A DNA stretch of 64,000 nt from contig CAYXTR010000013.1 of NCBI GenBank assembly GCA_964468185.1, positions 72,230-136,229 on the forward strand. The letters run 5' to 3'. The stretch comes from JANQFV01 sp964468185. GTDB taxonomy: Bacteria; Planctomycetota; Phycisphaerae; UBA1845; Fen-1342. Both the position numbers and the translations under genes were made by a program. The notes under the pieces were generated by a model, which did not search any database, was not told the origin of the DNA, and saw only the letters and a program-made list of their open reading frames with translations. Position 1 is the stretch's first letter. Every line of letters starts with the position of its first letter. Shown here in pieces: positions 36,545-44,823 of the stretch.

Positions 36545-37477
36545 GTGAAACGTAGAAAAGGTTTTACGCTGATTGAACTTTTGGTTGTGGTGGCGATCAT
36601 CGCGCTGTTGATCTCCATCCTGCTGCCCAGTTTGGCGCGCGCACGTGAAATCACCAAACGCGCCGTCTGTGCCTCGAACATTCGCGGCATCGGCCAGGGC
36701 CTCAAGGTCTACTCGAACGACAACTACGACTGGTACCCCGTGGCCCCGTACGAGCGTGGCGACAGTGGCAGTGGCGACCCCAATGCCATGGCAGTCGACT
36801 TCGTCGGCATGATGGGCATGCTCCACACGACTGAACTCACGTCGGACAACGACACCGCTGTGCACCCCAGCCGCTCACTCTTCATGTTGGTGATCGAGGG
36901 TACCTGCACGGTGAAGCAGTTCATCTGCCCCAGTTCGGGTGATTCCGAGGACGACCTGCGGAACATCCAGGGCAACAACGAAGTGGCCGCCCAGCCGGGC
37001 CGTAACCGGTTCGATTTCAAAGGATACCCGTATGTGAGTTACGGTTATCAGCTGCCGTTCGGCCCCAAGGGGCGCCCGAACGAGAACCTCGACACGCGTA
37101 TGGCCATCATGGCCGATAAGGGCCCCTTCTTTGACGCGGATTCCGCTAACGACGAAGGCGTAGTACCGGACCAATATGCTATGAACCTCAACGACACTGT
37201 CAGCTTGCCCGGCATTAATGGTGCCACTGAGATTCTCCAGGCTGACAACGATGAGTGGTCGGACTACAACAGCCGCAACCACGCTGGCGAGGGGCAGAAC
37301 GTGCTCTTCCAGGATGGCCACGCTGAGTTCGTCAAGAAGCCTATCGTGGGTGCCCACTACGACAACATCTACACCTACCAGGATGAAGATGGTACGCTCG
37401 AAGGAACGATGCTCGGCAACCGACCCGAGGATCAGAGCGGCCCCATGCGGAACACCGACTCGGTCATGGTCCCGTAA
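36545..37477 (+). CDS. type II/IV pseudopilin (prepilin-type N-terminal methylation site)
   Basis: A 310-aa secreted pilin-like protein. The class III signal KRRKG|FTLIELLVVVAIIALLIS has the cleavage glycine at residue 6 and Glu at position 5 of the mature form (E11). The body has SNIRGIGQGLKVYSNDNYDWYP, typical of planctomycete pseudopilins, and near the C-terminus HAGEGQNVLFQDGHAEFV, a His-x10-DG motif close to the H-x9-DG processing-associated motif. It would be processed by a PilD-type peptidase and enter a type II secretion pseudopilus. The pilT-type ATPase is 20 kb away. Confidence 0.9.
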   Translation: MKRRKGFTLIELLVVVAIIALLISILLPSLARAREITKRAVCASNIRGIGQGLKVYSNDNYDWYPVAPYERGDSGSGDPNAMAVDFVGMMGMLHTTELTSDNDTAVHPSRSLFMLVIEGTCTVKQFICPSSGDSEDDLRNIQGNNEVAAQPGRNRFDFKGYPYVSYGYQLPFGPKGRPNENLDTRMAIMADKGPFFDADSANDEGVVPDQYAMNLNDTVSLPGINGATEILQADNDEWSDYNSRNHAGEGQNVLFQDGHAEFVKKPIVGAHYDNIYTYQDEDGTLEGTMLGNRPEDQSGPMRNTDSVMVP

Positions 37478-37511
37478 TCATCGACCGGTGACCTGACGCG
37501 GAGCAATCAAT

Positions 37512-37548
37512 CAGGCGGCTCGGCTGCGTGAGCAGCGCGGGCCGCCTG
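37512..37548 (+). terminator. terminator hairpin after the pseudopilin
   Basis: CAGGCGGC (37512-37519) pairs with GCCGCCTG (37541-37548), with an inner GCTGC/GCAGC stem (37523-37536). It follows the pseudopilin stop by 34 nt. The T-rich tail is weak (CTCTTAT). Confidence 0.55.
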
Positions 37549-37589
37549 CTCTTATAACGTCTCGCAGGTTCATGTCCCCAACCCTGGAG

Positions 37590-37628
37590 GGGGTGGTCCG
37601 ACTGGTCGTGTCAAGCGACAGCCACCCC
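37590..37628. repeat. GC-rich inverted repeat upstream of rpsA
   Basis: GGGGTGG (37590-37596) is complementary to CCACCCC (37622-37628). It lies between the pseudopilin terminator and the rpsA promoter and is of unknown role. Confidence 0.3.
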
Positions 37629-37659
37629 TAATACGCGCCCCGCATCCTCACAAAATCGG

Positions 37660-37687
37660 TTGTAACTGTCGCCGCCGGTGGTACGAT
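37660..37687 (+). promoter_or_regulatory. candidate promoter of rpsA
   Basis: TTGTAA (37660-37665) and TACGAT (37682-37687) with a 16-bp spacer, 41 nt before the GTG start of rpsA. Confidence 0.5.
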
Positions 37688-37728
37688 GAATCATTCCTGA
37701 ACTTGGGGCCCTTGTTTACGGTGAAGCC

Positions 37729-39192
37729 GTGTCAACTGACCCGTCCGAACACGATCAGTCGCAATTGAATCCCGACGTCGACGATCCCATGCAGGGATTC
37801 TCGGCCGACGACCTCGAAAAACACCTTGCCGCCGCCGCGCCATCTGAGCCGGTAGCCGACGAATCCGGCCGCATCGACGCCCGGATCATCCGCATCGATG
37901 GACCTGACGTCTTCGTCGATATCGGCAGCAAGAGCGAGGGCGTCCTGCCCCTGGACGAATTCGAGCCGGACGAACCACCCACAGTCGGGCAAACGCTGCA
38001 AGTCGTCCCGCACGGCTTCGACCGCGATTCCGGCCTCATGCGCCTTTCCCTTCGCGAGGCCAAAGTCCAGGCCGACCTGCAGTCGCTACGCGTCGGCGAT
38101 ATCGTCAAGGGACGCGTCACTGGCAGCAATATCGGCGGCCTTGAGCTCCGCGTACACGGTCTGCGTGGCTTCATGCCCATGAGCCAGGTCGACCTCGTAC
38201 GCCACGAAGACTTCGCGCCCTTCATCGGCCGCTGGCTCGAAGCCGAGGTCACTGAAATCGATCGCCGCGGCAAAAAGGTCGTGCTGAGCCGGCGGCGCGT
38301 GCTTGAGAAACAACGCGAGGAAGAACGCGAGCAACTTCGCTTCCAACTCCAGGAAGGGCAGGTCCGCAAAGGCGTGGTGCGCCGCCTGGCACCTTTCGGC
38401 GCCTTCGTCGACCTCGGCGGCATCGACGGCCTGCTCCATGTCAGTGACATGAGCTACAGCCGCGTGAACGACCCGAAGGAAATGCTCAAGGAAGGCGATG
38501 AACTCGAGGTGAAAATCCTCAAAGTCGACCTCGTCAAAGACCGCATCTCCCTGGGTCTGAAACAACTTGCCACCGACCCCTGGTCGCTGGTCGACAGCAA
38601 GTTTCACGCCGGCGATACGATCACCGGCAAGGTCACGCGGCTGATGGATTTCGGCGCCTTCGTGGAAATCGAGGCCGGCGTCGAGGGCTTGATTCCGGTT
38701 AGCGAACTGAGCTGGACGCAGCGGGTCCATCACCCGAAAGATGTGGTGGCTGCCGGCGATAGCGTTCGCGTCAAAATCCTCGACGTCAATGCAGAAAAGC
38801 GTCGCGTCAGTCTCAGCCTCAAGGCGCTGGCCGACGACCCTTGGCACAATATCGAGGAACGCTATCACCAGGACGCCGTCGTCAGCGGCGCCGTGACGCG
38901 CATCATGGACTATGGTGCATTCATTCAGCTTGAGGAAGGCGTCGAGGGTCTCGTCCACATCTCGCAGCTATCCGATAAGCACGTCCGCGCCGTCGGCGAC
39001 GTCGTCGAAACGGGCCAGGTGGTCCAGGTCCGCGTGCTCTCCGTCGATCCGGACCAGCGTCGCATCTCACTCTCGATCAAAGCCGCAATCGAGCAAGAGG
39101 CCCAGCCCGAACTGCCCGAGGCCACCGGAACCGAGGAGCAAAAGTCCGCCAGGAAACGCAAACGCCCCCTCCGCGGCGGCCTGAGCTGGTAA
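37729..39192 (+). CDS. rpsA: 30S ribosomal protein S1
   Basis: RNA-binding ribosomal protein that captures mRNA leaders. The 487-aa product has five S1 repeats: a first around residues 47-110 (VFVDIGSKSEGVLPLDEF), a second with GLRGFMPMSQVDL, a third with RLAPFGAFVDLGGIDGLLHVSD, a fourth with RLMDFGAFVEIEAGVEGLIPVSE and a fifth with RIMDYGAFIQLEEGVEGLVHISQ. An acidic N-terminal extension of about 45 residues and a basic tail (KSARKRKRPLRG) flank them. E. coli S1 has six repeats; five is common in other phyla. Start is GTG at 37729. Confidence 0.92.
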   Translation: MSTDPSEHDQSQLNPDVDDPMQGFSADDLEKHLAAAAPSEPVADESGRIDARIIRIDGPDVFVDIGSKSEGVLPLDEFEPDEPPTVGQTLQVVPHGFDRDSGLMRLSLREAKVQADLQSLRVGDIVKGRVTGSNIGGLELRVHGLRGFMPMSQVDLVRHEDFAPFIGRWLEAEVTEIDRRGKKVVLSRRRVLEKQREEEREQLRFQLQEGQVRKGVVRRLAPFGAFVDLGGIDGLLHVSDMSYSRVNDPKEMLKEGDELEVKILKVDLVKDRISLGLKQLATDPWSLVDSKFHAGDTITGKVTRLMDFGAFVEIEAGVEGLIPVSELSWTQRVHHPKDVVAAGDSVRVKILDVNAEKRRVSLSLKALADDPWHNIEERYHQDAVVSGAVTRIMDYGAFIQLEEGVEGLVHISQLSDKHVRAVGDVVETGQVVQVRVLSVDPDQRRISLSIKAAIEQEAQPELPEATGTEEQKSARKRKRPLRGGLSW

Positions 39193-39263
39193 ATCCCCCG
39201 CCGCCCCACGCACTGCTGCGTGCCGCTTGTGATGGACGACACCCCAGACACTTCCAGTCTGTT

Positions 39264-39980
39264 TCAAGAACCCAGCCTTGATCTCTTGTTCTCTCCGTCT
39301 CTCGCTTTGGCTCGCCGCACCGCCACCCCCGGCATAACCGGCCCCTCCAAGCTGCGCCACAAATACCAGGTCGCGTAAGTACGATAGGGGCGCCACGGCT
39401 CCGCCAGCGCTGCCAACTCATCCCGTGCCGGCGATTCCGCCTCACCGAGCAACTGGGCCACCCCTTTTCGCAAACCCAGATCATCGATCGGCCATACGTC
39501 CGGCCGCTCGAGACAGAAGATCAAGAGCATCTCCGCCGTCCAGCGCCCCACCCCCTTGATCTCCGTCGTCGCTGCTACCACGTCTTCGTCACGCATCGCA
39601 TGCAGTTTGTGCCGCGTCAGGCGGCGCGATGCAAATGCTGCCGCAACATTGCGCACGTATTCCACCTTCTGACGCGACAATCCAGCCGCGCGCATCGCGC
39701 TTGACTCCAAATCGAGCACTGCCCGCGGCGTTAACCGATTGTGCCGGCACAGCGTTCGCAGCCGGTGATAAATCGCGGCCGCCGCTGTCATCGACACCTG
39801 CTGCTGCACGATAGATCCGACCAGTGCAATGAAGGGATCCGCGGTGATAGTAGGGCGGTGCGGCCCAATCTCCTCGATCAGCGAAACAAACCGCGCATCC
39901 GCGCGCCGTAGGTGCCGTATTGCACGGAGCGCCCGCTGCTCGCGTGCCGCCGAGTTGTGCTTGTCACGGATGGTCCACAT
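39264..39980 (-). CDS. DNA-3-methyladenine glycosylase II (AlkA-like, HhH-GPD)
   Basis: A base-excision repair glycosylase for alkylated purines, 238 aa. The helix-hairpin-helix and catalytic motif are IKGVGRWTAEMLLIFCLERPDVWPIDDLGLRKG: HhH in KGVGRWTAEM and catalytic Asp in WPIDDLGL. No iron-sulfur cysteines are present, which fits AlkA-type and not Nth-type. The C-terminal YRTYATWYLWRS is also typical. ATG at 39980 overlaps the end of the TPR-peptidase gene by 17 nt, so the pair is probably co-transcribed. Confidence 0.85.
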   Translation of the reverse strand: MWTIRDKHNSAAREQRALRAIRHLRRADARFVSLIEEIGPHRPTITADPFIALVGSIVQQQVSMTAAAAIYHRLRTLCRHNRLTPRAVLDLESSAMRAAGLSRQKVEYVRNVAAAFASRRLTRHKLHAMRDEDVVAATTEIKGVGRWTAEMLLIFCLERPDVWPIDDLGLRKGVAQLLGEAESPARDELAALAEPWRPYRTYATWYLWRSLEGPVMPGVAVRRAKARDGENKRSRLGS

Positions 39981-41778
39981 GTCCTCGTGACTCAACTCCT
40001 TCGTCAACTCCGCGCTCCGTCTTCCGCAGCCCGGCCGACGGTTCCACCAGGATCATCAGTGCCATACGGTGTGGTGCACGCCGCGCCGCATACCATTCCG
40101 ACCACGACCCGCGCATCGTCCGCTCCCTCTTGAATCCCAGCGTCGCCCACCAGTCGGCCGGGACACCACCTGCAAAGAGCTCCAGCACCCGCGCAATCGG
40201 CGCCGCACCCGTTGGCCCTTCCCCAGCCGCGCGCATCAGCAACCATGACGTCAACGCACCGGCCTCGGCGTAAAACCCTTCGACATTCTTCGGCAGCTTG
40301 GCGACGGCCAGCAAGGCCTGCGGGTCCGGCGGCTGCCGATCCAGCAAACGCCGATACATGAGCTTTCTTGCCGGCGGTTCAGCCTGCAGAGCGATCCCTT
40401 CTTCCACCGCCAACGGCGGTAGTTTCTCACGCGCCGCACCGCGCACGAGATGTGTCAGCTCGTGCGGCAACGTACTGCTCAGCAACCACGGATCTCCCTG
40501 AAACACATCCAGCCGCCGCTGCAGAACGCGTTCGCCCTGCGTGCGCACGTTGCTCACCGCATAGGTAATCCCGCCGGTGCCCGTCGCGGTGTGCAACGCC
40601 TCCTGCGTCGCATGTACCCGTAGTTCACATCGTGCGGACCAATCACTCGATCCGGCTGCACCGAGCCAGTTGCGAATACCGTCGTAGTGAAACTCCGCCC
40701 CGGCCGCCACGCGCTGCGCCACCTGGTCATTCCGCGCATACACGTCGAAGTGCTCAGTTTGCCGATGCTTCCAGGTTTCCGGCAGCGCGATGGACCAGAA
40801 CCCGTTACGCCGCTCGGTTGGAGTTTGCTCGTAAATCGCCCGCGCCTGTGCAATTGCCCGCTCACGCCACCGGGCCAGGATTGCCTGGCGACGATCTACC
40901 GGCGACAAGGCCCAGCGCTCTCCCAGGGCTTCCGCATAAGTCCGGCCCGCGTCCAGGTACTTCCCCGCACGCTCCGCAAGCATCCCGCCCACAATCTGAC
41001 CGATGATCGGTTCCCGAGTTCGCTCCAGCACGTCTATGGCCCGCGCCAACAGCCGACCCGCGGCGTTCGGATCCGCTTCTTCGGAGAAACCTCCTTCAGA
41101 CAGCGCCAGTGCCAGCGAAATCGCCCAGCGGGAGTGCACAGCGGATGAGGCGTCGGGCCGCTCGCTCAAGACCTTCTCATACAAGGCAAAAGCCTCGTTG
41201 AAGTTCCGCGCCAGGTAGTGATCGTCCGCTGCCCCAGCCAACGCCGCCAACCGTCGCCGCTTGAGCTGATCAGCCAGTTCCGGCCGCAATGCCGCCAACG
41301 CATCCAACCGCTCGATAGCCGCATCGAACAGTTCGAGTTTCAGCAATAGGTCAGTCTCTTCAAGATGCTCCGACGAACGCTCTCGCGCCCTTTCGATCTC
41401 CCGCTGCATGCGTCGCGCCGCTTCGTGTTGCGGATCGATTGCCAGAATCGCCTCCACGGCCGTCAGCACATCCTCAAAGCGGCGCTCCGCCAGCCAGGTG
41501 CGGGCCAGGGAATGGTGCAGGTCGATGTACTCGTTTCGTACGGCCTCATTATCCGGATCTTCCCGCAACGCCTGCTGGGCCTGCCGCAGCGCCCTCGCCG
41601 TCTCACCTCGCTCGACGAGGCGCGTAAGTGTCTCGCGCAGCGGCGTGCCATCTGCCCCTCCGCCCGGCCGTGCCATGGAAACCGCCGAGGTCGTCAGCAC
41701 GATCACGCGCGCCAGCGTCTTGAGCCGGCGTCGACTGACTCTAAAATATGCGGATTCGGATCTCGACGGTGCGATCAT
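39964..41778 (-). CDS. TPR protein with peptidase MA-like (gluzincin) domain
   Basis: A 604-aa exported or membrane-anchored protein. A weak signal or anchor lies at residues 18-36 (LKTLARVIVLTTSAVSMA). TPR-like helical repeats fill residues 45-320 (ALRQAQQALREDPDNEAVRNEY, DVLTAVEAILAIDPQHEAA). A C-terminal metalloprotease domain has the zinc motif HELTH in LPHELTHLVRGA, and a third ligand Glu in LAVEEGIALQ about 20 residues on, the gluzincin pattern of peptidase MA-like domains. The role is unknown. It overlaps the AlkA-like gene downstream and is divergent from the PIN-TRAM gene. Confidence 0.75.
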   Translation of the reverse strand: MIAPSRSESAYFRVSRRRLKTLARVIVLTTSAVSMARPGGGADGTPLRETLTRLVERGETARALRQAQQALREDPDNEAVRNEYIDLHHSLARTWLAERRFEDVLTAVEAILAIDPQHEAARRMQREIERARERSSEHLEETDLLLKLELFDAAIERLDALAALRPELADQLKRRRLAALAGAADDHYLARNFNEAFALYEKVLSERPDASSAVHSRWAISLALALSEGGFSEEADPNAAGRLLARAIDVLERTREPIIGQIVGGMLAERAGKYLDAGRTYAEALGERWALSPVDRRQAILARWRERAIAQARAIYEQTPTERRNGFWSIALPETWKHRQTEHFDVYARNDQVAQRVAAGAEFHYDGIRNWLGAAGSSDWSARCELRVHATQEALHTATGTGGITYAVSNVRTQGERVLQRRLDVFQGDPWLLSSTLPHELTHLVRGAAREKLPPLAVEEGIALQAEPPARKLMYRRLLDRQPPDPQALLAVAKLPKNVEGFYAEAGALTSWLLMRAAGEGPTGAAPIARVLELFAGGVPADWWATLGFKRERTMRGSWSEWYAARRAPHRMALMILVEPSAGLRKTERGVDEGVESRGHVDHP

Positions 41779-41876
41779 TGGGGATTCCGCATTGTCGCAT
41801 TCATAATGGTCACCTGTACAACACGGGCGACCGCGCTGATTATACGTCCGTCAATCAATACGAGAGGATCATCATC

Positions 41877-42935
41877 ATGGTTATCTGGGTCTTACGGGGC
41901 TTATTCTTCATCCTGATCTGTGCTGTCGCCGTCCTGGGAGCCGGCCGTAGCGAAGCCCTCGCCAACGAAGCCACTACCTGGGTCATTGCCACCCTCGGTG
42001 TCGCCGTGATCTTCGTCGCCATCGAGACGCTCCTGCCACGCAAGTCACTCGCCGCCTTGTCCGGTGCCTTCCTCGGTCTGGTCGTGGGCATGGTCTTCGC
42101 CTACGGCTTTGGCCTCATCGTCGACCTCATGGTCGAGGTCTATTTCCGCGGCCTCGAAGGTGAGCCGCTCGTCGGTGCCATCAAACTCATGATTGGCGTC
42201 ACCTGCTGCTACCTCACGATCAGCTTCATCCTCCAGACCAAGGACGACGTTCGCTTCGTCATCCCCTACGTCGAATTCGCCAAGCAGTCCCGCGGTGCCC
42301 GACCCATGATCCTCGACACGTCGGTGATCATCGATGGCCGCATCGCCGACATTTGCGACACACGCATCATCGATTCCCCGCTCTTCATCCCCCGCTTCGT
42401 CCTCCAGGAGCTCCAGGCCATCGCCGACAGCTCCGACAAACTCAAACGCAACCGGGGTCGCCGCGGCCTCGACATGCTCAACAAGCTCCAGACCAATGAG
42501 AAGGTCGAGATCCGCATCGCCGACACCCGCCTTCCCAGCGTCGAGGAAGGCGGCGACGTCGACCAGAAACTCGTCGCCCTCGCCAAAAAGGTCGACGGCC
42601 GCGTCGTCACCAACGACTACAACCTCAACAAGATCGCCCAGATCCGGGGCGTCGATGTCATCAACATCAACGACCTCGCCAACGCCCTCAAGCCCGTCGT
42701 CATGCCCGGCGAGAACATGACAGTGAAGATCATCAAGCCCGGCGAGGAAGTGGGGCAGGGCGTCGGCTACCTCGAGGACGGCACCATGGTCGTCGCCGAG
42801 AATAGCCGCGACAAAATCAACGAAGAGGTCACCCTCGTCATCACCAGCGTCCTGCAAACCTCCGCCGGACGCATGATTTTCGGACGGCCCGAGGGCATGC
42901 CGCCCGGCCCCCGCCGTCCGCGATCACGCGGATAA
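41877..42935 (+). CDS. PIN/TRAM-domain membrane protein (YacL family)
   Basis: A 352-aa membrane protein with four N-terminal transmembrane helices (residues 1-115), a PIN nuclease domain and a TRAM domain. PIN acidic residues: Asp in MILDTSVIIDGRIAD, E in VLQELQAIAD, and D in the VVTNDYNLNKIAQ stretch. The TRAM domain (about 285-350) is GENMTVKIIKPGEEVGQGVGYLEDGTMVVAEN. The family is widespread and probably binds or cuts RNA; its substrate is not established. ATG at 41877 follows GAGAGGAT. Frame extension to 41748 overlaps the divergent gene and is not used. Confidence 0.9.
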   Translation: MVIWVLRGLFFILICAVAVLGAGRSEALANEATTWVIATLGVAVIFVAIETLLPRKSLAALSGAFLGLVVGMVFAYGFGLIVDLMVEVYFRGLEGEPLVGAIKLMIGVTCCYLTISFILQTKDDVRFVIPYVEFAKQSRGARPMILDTSVIIDGRIADICDTRIIDSPLFIPRFVLQELQAIADSSDKLKRNRGRRGLDMLNKLQTNEKVEIRIADTRLPSVEEGGDVDQKLVALAKKVDGRVVTNDYNLNKIAQIRGVDVININDLANALKPVVMPGENMTVKIIKPGEEVGQGVGYLEDGTMVVAENSRDKINEEVTLVITSVLQTSAGRMIFGRPEGMPPGPRRPRSRG

Positions 42936-43038
42936 TCGGACCTCACTAATTCCCTGAATACCGCCGCCGATTCGGTCGATGGCCACGATAACGGTCTGCA
43001 ACGACGCCAGTCGCAACCGTGCAGCCCAGATCCACGGG

Positions 43039-43057
43039 ATGCCGGACAATCCGGCAT
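43039..43057. repeat. palindrome ATGCCGGA-caa-TCCGGCAT
   Basis: An 8-bp perfect inverted repeat with a 3-nt loop in the 190-nt gap after the PIN-TRAM gene, flanked by an outer CGGGA/TCCCG pair. It resembles the hairpin at 385-408 (both contain GCCGG and ATGCCGG). Confidence 0.4.
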
Positions 43058-43127
43058 GCCTACAATCCCGGGTGGCGGATACCCCGTCGTCCGTGACGGT
43101 TCGTTTGGTTCGGCCGAGAGGTGCCGC

Positions 43128-43661
43128 ATGACGCCTAAGCCCGGCGGGCACGATCCACTACGCCAGTTGTTTGACGGCCTCGTGGAGCATGTCTTCCTCG
43201 TTGAGATGGGCCTGTGCGATCCCGGCGTCACCGCTTACCTGGCCCGTCTTCTGGCCGAGTTCGTCCACATCGACCACATCTACCGCCTCCAAACCGTTGA
43301 TCGTGAAGCCATCCGCGAAATCTCGCGCATGGAGGCCCTCGCCGATTTGGGGCCCGACGTCACCGATACCGAACGCAAGCGGCTGATCAACAAGTACATC
43401 GGCGACTTCACGTTGTTCTGGACCGGTGTCTATCCGGAACATCTCCGTGCCCGCCACCAGGGCGGCGTGGACCGCCTGCGCGAGTATCTCCTCCAGGGAA
43501 AACGCTCCTACGGCATCGCCTGCGACCTCACTCGCGTGAACGATGCCCCACCCGCCGACGTCCTCCAGCAACTCAGCGAGCAATTCGAGTACTGCGTCCA
43601 CGGCCTGCACCTCGTCCGCGAGGAATGGGAACGCCTCAGCGAAGGCCCCGGCTGCAACTGA
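43128..43661 (+). CDS. conserved-looking hypothetical protein (177 aa)
   Basis: I do not recognise the family. The product is mostly helical and soluble, with no signal peptide. Notable stretches are FDGLVEHVFLVEMGLCDPGVTAYLARLLAEFVHIDHIYRLQ and LINKYIGDFTLFWTGVYPEHLR, and near the C-terminus FEYCVHGLHLVREEWERL. ATG at 43128 is used; frame extension upstream runs through the palindrome and is unlikely. It precedes the mraZ promoter region by about 330 nt. Confidence 0.65.
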   Translation: MTPKPGGHDPLRQLFDGLVEHVFLVEMGLCDPGVTAYLARLLAEFVHIDHIYRLQTVDREAIREISRMEALADLGPDVTDTERKRLINKYIGDFTLFWTGVYPEHLRARHQGGVDRLREYLLQGKRSYGIACDLTRVNDAPPADVLQQLSEQFEYCVHGLHLVREEWERLSEGPGCN

Positions 43662-43907
43662 CCCGGGGGCGGCGCTACGGGAGGTGACGATCCGCAACGC
43701 ACTCTCGCGCTTGGCGGGAAGTACTCTGCGCACTCGCTCGCGGAGAGATTTTTATCAGACGGACAACGAAGGACTCGCGCGACTCCGGGCACTACCGATG
43801 GTGTTTGGACCAATTCGTGCCACATTCGCTTGCGGCTCCATCCACCGGATGATCTGCAGCCGCAGTAACGAAACCGCTCCGTCGGTCCGAAAATCAGCAA
43901 ATCCAGG

Positions 43908-43936
43908 TTGCATGATGTGGGTCTCGGTGGTATTCT
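43908..43936 (+). promoter_or_regulatory. candidate dcw-cluster promoter upstream of mraZ
   Basis: TTGCAT (43908-43913), 17-bp spacer, TATTCT (43931-43936). Two GTGG boxes (43917 and 43927) fall in the spacer. The mraZ start is 55 nt further on. Confidence 0.55.
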
Positions 43937-43982
43937 TTCCCTAACTGGATTAGTCAAGTGGCGGTCAGTGGGCCCATAGGGC
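43917..43982 (+). promoter_or_regulatory. 10-bp-phased GTGGN repeats, candidate MraZ operator
   Basis: GTGGG (43917), GTGGT (43927), then GTGGC (43958), GTGGG (43968) and AGGGC (43978): two groups with an exact 10-bp period inside each, the last box ending 8 nt before the mraZ ATG. MraZ of other bacteria binds TGGGN direct repeats separated by 5 nt upstream of its own gene, the same period. Binding here is inference. Confidence 0.6.
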
Positions 43983-43990
43983 GAAAATGA

Positions 43991-44488
43991 ATGTTCCTCG
44001 CCGGTACACACGAGCTTTCGATCGACAGCAAGAACCGCCTGTCGATCCCGTTTGCGATTCGCAGGAAGCTCAGCGAGGAACGCGACGGGCACTCGTTCTA
44101 CGTCATGCCCGGTCGTCGCCGCGGAACCCTGGCCTTGTACCCGGAGAAGTACTACGAGCGGCTGCGGGCGAATCTGCCCGACGACGATGCCCTGAGCGAC
44201 GCGGCCTATGCCTATCGCCAGTTCGAGTATTCACAGAGTGCGCTGTTGGATCCCGACAGCCAGGGGCGCGTCCTGATCCCCGACCGCCTGCTCAAGCGAG
44301 CCGGCCTGGAAAGGGAGGCCGTCCTGATCGCGGTCCGCGACCACCTCGAACTCTGGCGACGCGACGACTTCGAACAATTCGAGTCCCAGATGTGGCCTGA
44401 GTATCCCGAGCAGCGCACCCGCGCCGTCGAAGAAATGAAACAACTCGCTCCCAGGGAAGCTGGCGGCGAATCATCCGGCCCCGAATAG
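43991..44488 (+). CDS. mraZ: division/cell wall cluster transcriptional repressor MraZ
   Basis: A DNA-binding regulator at the head of the dcw cluster, made of two AbrB-like MraZ half-domains. The opening FLAGTHELSIDSKNRLSIPFAIRRKL is characteristic (usual DxKGRxxxP is DSKNRLSIP here) and the second half has DSQGRVLIPDRLLKRAGLEREAVLI. The 165-aa length is normal with a short charged tail. ATG at 43991 overlaps another ATG in a different frame (ATGAATG). The phased GTGG boxes upstream suggest it represses its own cluster. Confidence 0.95.
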   Translation: MFLAGTHELSIDSKNRLSIPFAIRRKLSEERDGHSFYVMPGRRRGTLALYPEKYYERLRANLPDDDALSDAAYAYRQFEYSQSALLDPDSQGRVLIPDRLLKRAGLEREAVLIAVRDHLELWRRDDFEQFESQMWPEYPEQRTRAVEEMKQLAPREAGGESSGPE

Positions 44489-44521
44489 GCCGGTAACAGT
44501 ACAACGCGGTTGGGTTACGCG

Positions 44522-44705
44522 AGGTAGGGTTGCGGCGGCGGAATCGCGGTCACCGTCGCAGCCCGGGCAAACGTTGAACGTGCGGAGTTGGCCCCGCGGT
44601 GGGTAGCGGGGCCGGTCAGGCAAGGATGCCTTCCAGCTCCGCAGGGCAGTCGTGCGGGACTGTCCAGATCGGCCGCTTGCGAGCCAGGGACGGCCAGCGG
44701 CGGCC
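44522..44705 (+). ncRNA. structured spacer between mraZ and rsmH, possible cis-regulatory RNA
   Basis: The 335-nt gap 44489-44823 is the only long gap in the mraZ-ftsW run, and no protein gene is in it. On the plus strand four helices form in tandem: 44527-44538 with 44553-44564 (12 bp, two GU pairs); a three-way junction closed by 44581-44589 with 44635-44643 and containing 44590-44597/44606-44613 (8 bp, perfect) and 44618-44622/44627-44631 (5 bp, loop AGGA); and 44644-44651 with 44658-44665 (8 bp, one GU). It lacks the conserved core of RNase P RNA. A leader that controls rsmH and downstream genes, or a separate small RNA, would both fit. I recognise no known family. Confidence 0.4.
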
Positions 44706-44823
44706 ACGGTCTCACTGCAGGTCCGCAGCGAGTGGAAGTACTCTAGCGGACGGTGGGGTGACATGTCCAGCCGGTTTCGGCCCTCGCACCGGAGAATGTG
44801 ATAGCTGCGCCTTTTAAGTCTGG

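Larger units (their letters stand above)
43662..43990. other. intergenic region upstream of mraZ
   Basis: A 330-nt gap. Its last 85 nt hold the mraZ promoter and GTGG-box array. The first 240 nt contain no gene or structure I can support. Confidence 0.5.

Noticed and set aside
44489..44823. RNase P RNA between mraZ and rsmH
   Set aside because: The region is structured but lacks the conserved P4 segments (GAGGAAAGTCC and ACAGAAA) on either strand.
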